Assembly (NCBI GenBank): GCA_963669155.1
Contig: OZ022588.1
Span: forward strand, 14,267,835-14,331,834
Length of the DNA: 64,000 bases
Source of the DNA: Arbacia lixula
Lineage: Eukaryota > Echinodermata > Echinoidea > Arbacioida > Arbaciidae
Direction of reading: 5' to 3'
Part shown: positions 36,501 to 47,099 of the stretch, piece by piece
Position numbering within the stretch: position 1 is the stretch's first letter
Layout: each line of letters begins with the position of its first letter
Translations under genes and position numbers: made by a program
Notes under the pieces: model-generated
The model's database searches: none
Told to the model about the DNA's origin: nothing
What the model saw: the letters and a program-made list of their open reading frames with translations, nothing else

Positions 36501-39500
36501 CCCACAAATGTAATAATTTTGAGCCACCCACAAATGTAATAATCACTTTACCCACAAATGTAATAATTTTTAGGGGATATTTTGTCGAATTTCTTAAAAA
36601 CTGAAACCCTGTACTGATGCATCGGTTTAGCGAGCAGTCTTTATTCCAGACCCAATTATAGGCCCGATCACCTTCTCTCTGTGGAATAACGTGAGAATGG
36701 AGTCTAGTCTTTCCTCCAGACCCGAAAATTTCAAAAATAAGAATGTCTTTTTTCCAGACCCAATAATTTCATTTTTGGAATCTTCAAAACCAAGGCCCGA
36801 TCGTCTTATTTTTTGTGGAATAATATGAGAATCGAGCCTAGTCTCTCCTCCAGACCCGATAATTTAAAAAAAAGAGCGTAGTCTTTTTCCAGACCCAATT
36901 TTTTCATTTTGTGAATCTTCAAAACCAAGGCCCGATCATCTGATTCCTGAGGGATAACCCGAGAATCGAGTCTAGTCTTTCCTCTAAACACGATTATTTA
37001 AAAAATGAGAGCCTAGGCTTTTCTCCAGACCCGTTTCATTCATTTTTTTAAATCTACAAAACCAAGGCCCCATCATCTCACTCCTGTAGAATAACATGAA
37101 AATTGAGTCTAGTCTTTCCTCCAGACCTGGTTATTTCAAAAGTAAGAGTTTAGTCTTTTCTCCAGACCCAATTATTTCATTTTTTTCAATTCTTCAAAAT
37201 CAAGACCCCGTCATCTTATTCTTATGAAATAACATGAGAATCAAGCCTAGTCCTTCCTCCAGACCCGATTATTTCCAAATTAAGAGCGTAGTCTTTTCTC
37301 CAGACGCAATTATTTCATTTTTTCAAATGTTCAAAACCAAGGCACCATTATATTTTTCTCGTGGAATAACATGGTAATCGAGCCTAGTCTTTCCTCCAGA
37401 CCCGAGTAGTTCAAAAATAAGAGCATAGTCTTTTTCCAGACCCAAATATTTCGTTTTTTTTAAATCTACAAAACCAAGGCCCTATCATCTTATTCTTGTG
37501 GAATAACATGAGAATCAAGCCTAGTCTTTCCTCCAGACCCGGTTATTTCAAAAGTAAGAGCATAGTTTTTTCTGCAGACCCATTCAATTAATTTTCTAAA
37601 TCTTCAAAACTAAGGCCCCATCATCTTATTCCTGTGGAATAAGATAAGAATCATTTCTAGTCTTTCCTAGAGCGTAGTCTTTTCTGCAGACCCAATTAAT
37701 TAACTTTCTAAATCTTCAAAACCGAGGCCCCATCATCTTTTTCCTGTGGAAAAATATGAGAATTGATTATAGTCTTTCCTCCAGACCCGGTTATTTTAAA
37801 AGTAGGAGCGTAGTCTTTTTTGCAGACCCAATTAATTAACTTTCTAAATCTTCAAAACCAACACCCCTTCATCTTATTACTGTGGAATAACATGAGAGTT
37901 TCTAGTCTTTCCTCCAGATCCGGTTATTTTAAAAGTTAGAGCGTAGTCTTTTATCCAGACCCATTTAATTAATTTTTGTACCTTACAAACTCAGACCACA
38001 TCATTAGATTCTCATGGAATCACATGAGGATCGAGCCTAGTAGTCTTTCCTTCAAACCCTGTTATTTCACAAATAAGTGCGTAGTCTTTTCTCCACAACC
38101 ATTTAATTCATTTTTGAAACCTTAAAAAATAAGACCATCATCATCTTATTCCTGTGGAATAATGTCAACATCTTCCAAACTAAGACCCTGACTGTGATAA
38201 ATCAAATGTTTAGAGCGAACTCTTTCCTTGTAATTGAAATTTAAAAACAAATCTTCAAAACTAAGATCCTATCAACTAATTCCGTTTTTTAAATAAAAAA
38301 ATACAATTCAAAAAGTCAAGCACTTTGAGCATGTACATAATGTGTATATAGCTCATTATAAATACTCATCATTATCGTCATCTTTTCTTGGCGATGCATA
38401 GCATCGCTTTACATTGTTACATATGTGGATACAACACGTCTCAGTGGTCGGCGGTCACACAAACTGACGAATCAGTCAAAATAGTACATATATATACTTG
38501 TATATATCGCACAGAGGTGGGACCGATTCGATGGTACGTTGACTGTCGACTATTCTTTTAATCATCTATGCCTATATTCTAATGGTCTTATTCAATGGTC
38601 GTTTAGAAACAAAGTAATTGGATAACTAAAATTTGGGCGATTCAAAATCATAACCTTTGTTGGTAAAGGGCGTTACTACGTTTGTGGTTGAAACTATTGC
38701 ATTTGTGGGTAAAGTGTTATTACATTTGTGGGAGTTATTACATTTGTGGGTGTCTCGTACACCCACAAATGTAATAACGCCGACAAATGTAATAAAACTT
38801 TACCTACATATGTAATAATTTCACCGACATTTGTAATAATGTTTTATGGTCACTAATTCGATTTCTTCTTTTTTCGACGACCATCGAAATCCAGGATATT
38901 TGTGGGCGATAGAATATTTCCATGATTAAAAAAAAAATCCGTCCATGATCAACGATCCATCACATCGGTTCCTCCTGTTTGTGTTATATGACCATTTGGA
39001 CTGATTCGTCAGTTCGTGTGACCACCGAACAATCATTTATTTGCGACGTGTTGTTCCACATTTATAACAATGTTAAGCGATGCCATGCATCGCCAAGAAA
39101 TGATGATGGCACTGATGAGTACTTAGAATGCAATAAATCCACCTTATGTAGATGCTCAAAGTATTTAATTGAAAAGAAAAAAGAAAAAACAAGAATGAGA
39201 TAATAGCCCAGCTAACAAAAAAGAAACGTGAATATATGCATACATACGCACACATGCATACATATACGCACACATACCCTAATCCTATACTTACCTATCC
39301 TAATCATTTCTTACCCTATCCTGCTCCTATCGTATTTTAACACCCTCACTAGTACTACGGCAATATGCTGTACAAAATATTGCACTCAATTAGGTGACAT
39401 AGGCATAGATGATTGAAAGAATCGAATCGGTCCCACCTCTGTGCGTTATATGCAAGTATATATATATATGTACTATTTTGACTGATTCATCAGTTTGTGT

Positions 39501-42500
39501 GACCGCCGACCACTGAGACGTGTTGTATCCACATATGTAACAATGTAAAGCGATGCTATGCATCGCCAAGAAAAGATGACGATAATGATGAGTATTTATA
39601 ATGAGCTATATACACATTATGTACATGCTCGAAGTGCTTGACTTTTTGAATTGTATTTTTTTTATTAAAAAAAACGGAATTAGTTGATAGGATCTTAGTT
39701 TTGAAGATTTGTTTTTAAATTTCAATTACGAGGAAAGACTACGCTCTAAACGTTTGATTTATCACAGTCAGGGTCTTAGTTTGGAAGATGTTGACATTAT
39801 TCCACAGGAATAAGATGATGATGGTCTTATTTTTTAAGGTTTCAACAAGATGAACAAGGCATTAGCAATATTGTGTCTCGCCCACTTGCGAAAATAACCA
39901 GAAATATCGCGATCTCCGTTGCTACGCAAAAGAATTGTATCCCTGGCTGATTGTGAAATATCTGCCATAGAATTTAACATTCCATAAATGAGAAGGGCTA
40001 TTTCACGCAATGCTACTTCCTCTATCTACTCCCCCTCCCCCACCTTCCCCCTTCTTTGAGATGGAATAAAAAGCCTCCACCAAGTTCTATTAGATTAGAC
40101 AAAGACAAAACAGGATGATAATCAGTTGCACAATAGTTGCACTGAAACAAACAAATAAGCAACTTTAAACAGACAACATCAAAATCAGGTGCAAAATAGT
40201 GACTTTGAATAAATTTGCATTAATGTGCATGAGTAATGTTTGCCTAAATCTACATCAGTAATGCTCACACATGCTCACAAAATTCTGTGCACAAGTTAGG
40301 AAGCCTTCACCAAGAGTCTTGCAAGTAAACTTTAATGTATGACCTCAAATGACCTTTGACCTTATCATGTGACCTCTTACAGCACAATAACATGCAGGTG
40401 CCCCCAGTGCATCCATCAGCCAAGTTTTATTGCCATTGTAGCAACATGTGATGAGTTATGTGTGATAAGAGAGTCTTGCAAGTAAACTTTAACGTATGAC
40501 CTCAAATGACCTTTGACCTTATCCTGTGACCTCCAACGGTACCATAACATGAAGGTACCCCCAGTGCATCTATGACCCAAGTTAGGTTGTAATCCAAGCA
40601 ACCTATGTGAAGTTATTTGTCAAAAGAGAGTCTTGCAGGTAAACTTTAACGTATGACCTCAAATGACCTTTGACCTTATCCTGTGACCTCCAACAGCACC
40701 ATAACATGAAGGTACCCCCAGTGCATCTATGACCCAGTTAGGTTGTAATCCAAGCAACCTATGTGAAGTTATTTGTCAAAAGAGAGTCTTGCAGGTAAAC
40801 TTTAACATAGAAAAAGAGAGTCTTGCACATACTCTTTAATATATGACCTCAAATGACCTTTGATATCATCACATGACCTCTGACAACACCATAACATGAA
40901 GATACCCCTAGTGCTTCTATCAACCAAGTGTGGCTGCCATTGCTGTAACAGTTGCCAAGTTATGGATCATAAGAGAGTCTTGCAGGTAAACTTTAACATT
41001 TGTGACGGACGACGGACGACGGACGGACGACGGACGGACGCCATTTTGATCCCTTAGTCTCGCCTTCACCTCCGGTGGGCGAGACAAATATGAATTAAAT
41101 GGGTGTGGAGAAAAGAATACGCACTTATTTGTGAAATAACAGGGTTTGAAGGAAAGACTACAGGCTCGATCCTCATGTTATTCCATGAGAATCTGATGAT
41201 GTGGTCTGAGTTTGTAAGGTTCAAAAAAAAATAATCGGATCTGGAGGAAAGACTAGAAACTCTCATATTTTTCCACAGGAATAAGATGATGGGGCCTTGG
41301 TTTTGAAGATTTAAAAAGTTAATTAATTGGGTCTGCAGAAAAGACTACGCTCTAACTTTTAAACTAACTGGGTCTGGAGGAAAGACTAGGCTTGATTCTC
41401 ATGTTATTCCACAAGAATAAGATGATAGGGCCTTAGTTTTGCAGATTTAGAAAATTAATTAAATGGGTCTGCAGAAAAGACTATGCTCTTACTTTTGAAA
41501 TAACCGGGTCTGGAGGAAAGACTAGGCTTGATTCTCATGTTATTCCACAAGAATAAGATGATAGGGCCTTGGTTTTGCAGATTTAGAAAATTAATTAAAT
41601 GGGTCTGCAGAAAAGACTATGCTCTTACTTTTGAAATAACCGGGTCTGGAGGAAAGACTAGGCTTGATTCTCATGTTGTTCCACAAGAATAAGATGATAG
41701 GGCCTTGGTTTTGCAGATTTAAAAAAAAAAAATAATAATTGGGTCTGGAAAAAGACTACGCTCTTATTTTTGAACTCCTCGGGTCTGGAGGAAAGACTAA
41801 GCTCGATTACCATGTTATTCCACAAGAAAAATATAATGGGGCCTTGGTTTTGAACTTTTGAAGAATTGAAATAATTGCGTCTGGAGAAAAGACTACGCTC
41901 TTAATTTGGAAATAATCGGGTCTGGAGGAAGGACTAGGCTTGATTCTCATGTTATTTCATAAGAATAAGATGACGGGGTCTTGATTTTGAAGAATTGAAA
42001 AAATGACATAATTGGGTCTGGAGAAAAGACTACACTCTTACTTTTGAAATAACCAGGTCTGGAGGAAAGACTGACTCAATTTTCATGTTATTCTACAGGA
42101 GTGAGATGATGGGGCCTTGGTTTTGAAGATTTAAAAAAATGAATGAAACGGGTCTGGAGAAAAGCCTAGGCTCTCATTTTTTAAATAATCAGGTTTAGAG
42201 GAAAGACTAGACTCGATTCTCGGGTTATCCCTCAGGAATCAGATGATCGGGCCTTGGTTTTGAAGATTCAAAAAATGAAAAAAATTGGGTCTGGAAAAAG
42301 ACTACGCTCTTTTTTTTAAATTTTTGGGTCTGGAGGAGAGACTAGAGTCGATTCTCATGTTATGCCACAAAAATAAGACGATCGGGCCTTGGTTTTGAAG
42401 ATTCCAAAAATGAAATAATTGGGTCTGGAAAAAAGACTACGTTCTTATTTTTGAAATTTTCGGGTCTGGAGGAAAGACTAGACTCCATTCTCACGTTATT

Positions 42501-44317
42501 CCACAGAGAGAAGGTGATCGGGCCAATAATTGGGTCTGGAATAAAGACTGCGCGCTATACCGATGCATCAGTACAGGGTTTCAATTTTGAAGAAATTCGA
42601 CAAAATATCCCCTAAAAATTATTACATTTGTGGGTAAAGTGATTATTACATTTGTGGGTGGCTCAAAATTATTACATTTGTGGGTAAAGTGCATTATTAC
42701 ATTTGTGGGTGAAATTATTACATTTGTGGGTAAAGTGTTATTACATTTGTGGGCGTTATTACATTTGTGGGTAAAGTGTTATTACATTTGTGGGCGTTAT
42801 TACATTTGTGGGTGTACATACCCCCCCCCACACACACACACACACACACACACACCCAGGACAACTGCTCCCACGCAATTACCCCCAGGACAACCACTAA
42901 ATGTTGTGTCCTTAGTTTCATAGTACTCTCTGTTTGGGATATATTAAATTTGTTTATTTAAATAATTTAGATTTCTTATGAATTTTGGGGGTAGTTGTTC
43001 GGGGGAGGGGGTAGTTGTCCTTTGGGGTAATTTTCCTGGGGTAGATGTCCTGGGGGGTAGTTGTCCTGGGGGTAATTGTCCTGGGGGTAGTTGCCCTAAG
43101 GGGGTAGTTGTCCAGGGGGTAGTAGTCCGGGGGTAGTTGTCCGGGGGGTAGTTGTCCGGGGGTAGTTGTCCGGGGGGTAGTTGTCCAGGGGGTAGCTGTC
43201 TGGATACGGGATACAATATCACTTTGATGTTATTTACAGACTGCACAGTACCCATCTTTACCCGTTGATTATCTCTCGTATCACCCATTGCAGACGACTC
43301 TTGCGGCCTTTAACCCTGTCCATCTGCACGAGGCTCGCTCCGTTGGGGCGCTGCTCATCAGCTCCGGCATTCTGAGCTTCTTGGCCCCAGCTTTTCTCTT
43401 CACCGGGGACAAGCGAACCATCCTCCTCGGCCGTCTCGTGGTGGGTAGTAGGGCGAGATGTAGCATTGTGTCATAGCTGTCCCTAGAAATTAGCCTCATC
43501 AACATACTTTATTAGTTTACAAATCGCACACCTTCTTTCGGCTCATGTCATGAGACCAAAAGTGCAATATTGTATCATACACGATACATCGAAATCACTT
43601 TCAGACGACTTCCACAAGTTCGTCCCGGCTGGGGCCTATGGCATGGCGGGCTAAAAGCGAATCTATATAATTTAGTGGCCCCTTTATCTTTCTATTGCAT
43701 CTTCAATCTTGACTACTAATCAATTATTCATATTTGCTCGGTTCATAATCGATGAATTGGCAATTTATGGTAGACCCATTATTCATGTCAGAATCGCTTT
43801 TCTGTCGTGATGACCGGTGCTGTTCTTATTTGATTTGACCAATATTTTACACCAAATCGTTACGAGGCAATTCCTTTACGTACACTGAAATCAAACGTTA
43901 GGATGGTTCTGTCGTGTGCTCACTATTGCACATTCCCTTTAACCCTTACATTACCAGGCCTTGAGCCCCCATATTGGCTTTCTCCATATTTTCATGTCAA
44001 TGGAAATGAGAGAGTAACCCTTATATTTCCAGGCCTGGAAACCCCCCTTGACTTACTACATAATCGTTTTCATGTCAATGGTAGTGAGAGAATTATAGTG
44101 TTTGATGTGTCATGACTGTTTTACTGTAAACATAGTAACTGTTCCCATGCAGAAAGTGGCGCTAACGGTGCTCGGGGTGCTCTATGCCTGCTGGACAGAT
44201 GAGGCGTGGGGAGGCAACCTCCCCCTCTACCTGTTGATGGAGACTACGGTGTTTGTCAACGCGTTCCTGGGATACTCCTCCCCCCACGAGCAGGGGCGCG
44301 ACGAAAGGAGCGACTGA
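30565..44317 (+). CDS. gene A: multi-pass membrane protein with two homologous halves, unknown function
   Basis: Coding exons: 30565-30723, 31332-31475, 34018-34086, 35553-35747, 43294-43440, 44153-44317; 292 aa, all introns phase 0 with GT..AG borders. The first coding exon begins at an acceptor (AG at 30533-30534) with 30 bases of leader, so a non-coding exon lies upstream. About eight or nine hydrophobic helices are visible and no signal peptide, so an integral membrane protein is inferred. Motifs: SCSKGRDFWLLVDF, TNVTLDG, GDAVSRYTLRASKD, QWFGGDVW, SVVYYYQARFTGGHVQLES, NPVHLHEARSVGALL, GDKRTILLGRLV, LYACW, LLGYSSPHE-like end (FLGYSSPHEQ). I do not recognise the family with confidence. Residues 31-142 and 152-280 look like diverged copies of one four-helix unit. 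Gene B, 6 kb downstream, is a paralogue. Candidate poly(A) signal AATAAA at 45673-45678. Confidence 0.87.
32200..32462. mobile_element. TA-flanked palindromic MITE (CACTACAGCTC family), copy a
   Basis: CACTACAGCTCAAAGGAATT ... GAGCTGTAGTG between TA dinucleotides (32198-32199 and 32463-32464). Inside, GTCCAGTTCAGCATGA faces TCATGCTGAACTGGAC, and GTTTTAAACCG faces CGGTTTAAAAC. TA duplication and CA-starting ends fit a Tc1/mariner-type MITE. In gene A intron 2. Confidence 0.85.
32915..33779. mobile_element. TA-flanked palindromic MITE, copy b, carrying a nested TTAA element
   Basis: CACTACAGCTGAAAGGAATT ... GACCCGTAGTG between TA at 32913-32914 and 33780-33781. The element at 32983-33618 is inserted at the TTAA of its GTTTTAAACCG motif. 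Without it this copy would be about 225 bp, like the others. Gene A intron 2. Confidence 0.85.
32983..33618. mobile_element. TTAA-flanked palindromic MITE, copy 4, nested
   Basis: AGGTCCCCTGTCATCAAAAT ... ATGACAGGGACCCT, with TTAA at 32979-32982 and 33619-33622. Outside sequence CCGCAGTTTTAA and TTAAACCGCG joins perfectly into the uninterrupted CGCAGTTTTAAACCG found in other copies of the host MITE (for example copy g), which proves a TTAA duplication. Confidence 0.9.
34168..34478. repeat. 310-bp palindromic element in gene A intron 3
   Basis: Left arm CCTTCAAAAGGTGATCGTAA, CAATCTTCTTGCCAA, AATTCATGTATTGTC faces right arm GACAATACATGAATTTAA, TTGGCAAGAAGATTG, GATCACCTTTTGAAG. Loop around 34310-34330. 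Begins 80 bp after the exon 3 donor. No ORF of known type. Confidence 0.8.
35297..35385. repeat. small TAACCCTT-ended element, copy 2
   Basis: TTAACCCTTTGTGTGCCAG ... GCATTTGGCACCTAAGGAC, an imperfect inverted repeat resembling 8717-8809. Tentative. Confidence 0.35.
35972..36136. mobile_element. TA-flanked palindromic MITE, copy c (left end missing)
   Basis: Enters the family at ACCGCGGTATATTTT and runs to the intact right end GAGCTGTAGTG followed by TA at 36137-36138. Gene A intron 4. Confidence 0.8.
36373..42816. mobile_element. giant 6.4-kb fold-back element with tandem-repeat arms (TU/Foldback-like), gene A intron 4
   Basis: Left arm about 36373-38545 and right arm about 39416-42816 are reverse complements of each other; the right arm holds an extra insertion (39846-41090), without which both are near 2.17 kb. 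The outer part of each arm is a minisatellite of the core CCCACAAATGTAATAA with variable 2-7 bp spacers (about nine cores). The middle part is tandem units of about 120-130 bp with CTAGTCTTTCCTCCAGACCC, GCGTAGTCTTTTCTCCAGAC and AAAACCAAGGCCC. The inner part is unique sequence (TTGGCGATGCATAGCATCGC region). The loop, 38546-39415, contains a smaller palindrome of the same 16-bp core centred near 38757, and a third, diverged copy of the inner-arm sequence at 38979-39200. Arms are diverged, so this is not a simple assembly mirror. Architecture matches Foldback/TU elements as I know them; no transposase seen. Confidence 0.85.
39846..41090. mobile_element. TGTCTCGCC-ended element with about 158-bp tandem units, inserted in the fold-back right arm
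   Basis: Interrupts the arm between GGTCTTATTTTTTAAGGTTT and ATGAATTAAATGGGTGTGG; the left arm at about 38090-38125 shows the unbroken site. Left end contains TTGTGTCTCGCCCAC, right end GTGGGCGAGACAAA. From about 40311 come four to five units of about 158 bp starting GAGTCTTGCA.GTAAACTTTA and carrying TGACCTCAAATGACCTTTGA. They end in a GACGGACGACGG minisatellite near 41003-41040. Exact borders are uncertain by about 20 bp at the left. Confidence 0.7.
42820..43200. repeat. (CA)n and GGGGGTAGTTGTCC minisatellite flanking the fold-back
   Basis: After the fold-back come a C-run and (CA)n at about 42821-42856. About 42990-43200 is then a minisatellite of about 14-17 bp, GGGGTAGTTGTCC. The inverse form GGACAACTACCCCC is present at about 36299-36315 just left of the fold-back, next to a long C-run (36320-36342). 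The fold-back may therefore have landed in, or carried, this minisatellite. The array ends 90 bp before gene A exon 5. Confidence 0.75.
43935..44095. repeat. short dispersed repeat (CCAGGCCT..AAA type), tandem pair
   Basis: Two units of about 80 bp sharing TTACATTACCAGGCCTTGAG / TTATATTTCCAGGCCTGGAA and TTTTCATGTCAATGG. They are inverse relatives of 18522-18620. They lie immediately upstream of the acceptor of gene A exon 6. Confidence 0.5.
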
Positions 44318-44386
44318 AGATCCATTCAGACGATCTCGGGCGCTTTGCCGCTGCCGTCTTCAATGATAACTCTTCTATCGCTTATA

Positions 44387-44870
44387 GTTCGATATTCCGA
44401 AGGTTCGTTTATTCCGAAGGTTCGTTATTCCGAGGGTTCGTAATTCCGAAACACGTAAATTGCCTATACCTCGATGCTCGTTATTCCGAAAACGAAAAAG
44501 GGTTCGTTTGATCTGAGCATTTGTGGCGTTATTCCGAAGTTTCGTTAATCCAAAAATAAAATAGGGTTCGTTACTCCGAAGGTTCGTTAATCCGAAAACG
44601 AAATAAGGTTCGTTACGCCGAAGGTTCGTTAATCCGAAAACGAAATAAGGTTCGTTTTTCCGAAGGTTCGTAAATCCGAAAACCCTCGAACCGAACCTTC
44701 GGAATAACGATCGTTCCGACTTACGAACCTTCGGAACAACGAAATTTATTTCTTTCTCAGACTAACGAGCCTACGGAGCAACGAACCCTTTTTTTTATTT
44801 TCGGACTAAGGAACCTTCGGAGTATTCGAACCTTCGGAAGAACAAACCTTCGGAATAACGAGTGCTTCCC
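44387..44870. repeat. TTCGGAATAACGAACC palindromic element in the gene A 3' UTR, copy 3
   Basis: Begins AGTTCGATATTCCGAAGG and ends TCGGAATAACGAGTGCTTCC, the two termini defined by copy 1 at 509-682. In between, GGTTCGTTA.TCCGAAAACGA modules run in one orientation to about 44680 and as reverse complements after it, so the whole can fold. It starts 70 bp after the stop codon of gene A, so it is probably transcribed as part of its 3' UTR. Confidence 0.8.
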
Positions 44871-45279
44871 GGTCAGCAGCACATGCTGAAATGATCGCAT
44901 AAACAGTAAATGATTACTAGGTCTTTTTTCTGAAGAAAAAATGGATTTGGATAGTAGAATATAAAGTTGTGTGAATATCATGCTATATCGTATACGCCAA
45001 TCGAATGTAGGCACTAAAGAGGCATGCTATATACATGAAGGTGTAGATGAGAATCTTTATTACGGTGATTTTCCTCGGTAACATTCAATATACTTACGCT
45101 TTAAAGGCCAAAAATTGGTTGGTCAGTGTAGGATTGAGTTGGAATGTGCAAATGATAATAACATAGGTTAATGGATATGATGTTATAATATATAATCGAA
45201 CAATAATACAACATTAATTACATAGAAGTGATAAACAAAATAACACTGTAAACCTAGGATGCACTGGAATACAGTGTGT

Positions 45280-45670
45280 CCCAGAAAAAAAGGAAACCCG
45301 TTTTTGGAGGTCGATAACGTAATCATAAAATATCATATTATATCATTAAAAATGACAGCAATATTGAGAGTATCTTCTTTCATTTGGTACCAAATTTACG
45401 ATGTTTTGATTCGACATGTCCCATGTAATTGCCGATAGCCGAGATGATGACTTTATATAAGTACAGTGTCCTATGTATGTTTGTGTATAATACATAATAG
45501 TAGAGAAGTAAGAGTTTTCCTTAGGTATATAGCAAAGGTTATTTTATATGTATGTGTGACTGTGCGTATGTGGTATTGTATGTGCCTTTGTGTGTGTTTG
45601 GTGGGGGGGGGGGGTTAGAAGTAAGGTTTTGTTAAGATAGATTCAATAAGATATATTTTGCATACAAGTA
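45280..45670. other. possible transposon end (GTGTGTCCCAGAAAAAAAGG)
   Basis: The stretch starting ACAGTGTGTCCCAGAAAAAA resembles the terminal sequence type of mariner-like elements that I know from other invertebrates. No partner end and no transposase are visible, so this is only a possible fragment. Confidence 0.25.
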
Positions 45671-45672
45671 TG

Positions 45673-45678
45673 AATAAA
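45673..45678 (+). promoter_or_regulatory. candidate polyadenylation signal for gene A
   Basis: AATAAA in the context TATGAATAAAGTTTTATTTG, followed by T-rich DNA, about 1.36 kb after the gene A stop. An earlier AATAAA-like match lies inside the repeat at 44555 and is less convincing. Confidence 0.4.
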
Positions 45679-45699
45679 GTTTTATTTGTAATTTTCAGT

Positions 45700-47099
45700 A
45701 GGTCCTCAGTTAATGATATTACAACTCCTGACAAGAAGTAATGTTTACCCGCAATCAGAACGTAACGATCAGTGATCCACACGAGCCACATTAAACATCA
45801 CACTATCGACTTCTATTGCAATTGCTTTTTGATACGGATTGAGACTGTCATCAATCGTAATATTGTAACTCGTCAAATTATATTTTCTCACAGGCTTTAT
45901 CAGAATGACATTGATTTGTCGTAGATGGGGTAGTAACGGTCGGACACCTGGCAGTGCTCTACCAATACTAGGACTCGGAGCCCTTTACAGACATTCAATG
46001 CCCTTTGCCGACACTACCAACTTGGGGGGAGGGGGAGGGGGGAGGGGAGGAGAGGCGGAGGGTAGGGGGGGGGGGAGGGGAGGGGAGGGTGCTAGGGGTG
46101 TGTGTTACATTCATGCATATCATTATTTCAAACAAATTTGCTATATTATAACGAAGTTGAGCTGCCTAATGTGTATTATTGTACTTTTGTTAAACAATCA
46201 TTTGTGTTTGGGTTTTCCTGTAATCAATCTGATGAAGCTGTAAACAAGGGACTCAATGAGTGCTCGATTTTCCTAATTGTAATCAATAATGTAATGATGT
46301 TAGACTTGTCGAAAGTTATTAAACTCCTCAGAACTTAATAATCCACAATCCACTCGTTAAACAAAAACCTTAAAACTGGAAAAAAAAATAATGCTAGCAG
46401 AATGAAATGATAATGTCACCGAATCAATAAGAATATTTTAGACATTTACTTCAAAACTGCAATTTTATTCACTTACATTGTTGTTTTTGTCAGATATACC
46501 AAATTGATTCCATCACCCCAGTTCTGACTATTGTATACAATAGTGTAATCCGCGCCACCTCAGTAAAGAAGATTACGTTTCTAATACCATGAATAAAACA
46601 TCATATGCCCATAGGAAAAACACGTGTCTGAAATTGTTATCGTTTCTTTTGAATCCCATTGAGTTTGTAAAATAATGGTTAGCACCAGAAAATACAAAAA
46701 GGCCTTATTTCAATGTGATACACCTACAAACATTATGATAGATTAAAGTGCCGCACTCAGACGTTTCACCGAAACATTGCCCCTCAACCCCCCCCCCCCC
46801 CCCCCCACCCCCTCAATAACCCTGAACAATTAGCCTATTATGTATTGGTTTTCCTGTTTCTCCATACAATTTTGTGCACATTCATTTGTTTGTTGTCACA
46901 CGTTTGTCAACTTTTAAATAATTCTTTAAAACTTTTGAGTTTCCATTTTCCAGAGGAAGGTCTTTAACGGCTTGGCGAATGCATACTACAACGCGATACA
47001 CATCACTAACATTACGCATAAAACACTGCATTGAAAGTAGACGCTAATAAGAATAAATCACAAACGCTTTCCGATGTGTGAATAAAGCTTTGATTGATT
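45700..47099. other. no gene recognised between A and B
   Basis: Contains a G-rich low-complexity tract at about 46025-46090 and a C-run near 46788-46806. The ORF across the G tract is compositional. No conserved protein sequence seen. Confidence 0.55.

Noticed and set aside
36373-36565. Regular CCCACAAATGTAATAA cores with short spacers, reminiscent of a CRISPR array
   Set aside because: Spacers are 2-7 bp and not unique, the host is a eukaryote, and the array is mirrored at 42620-42816 as the outer arm of a fold-back element.
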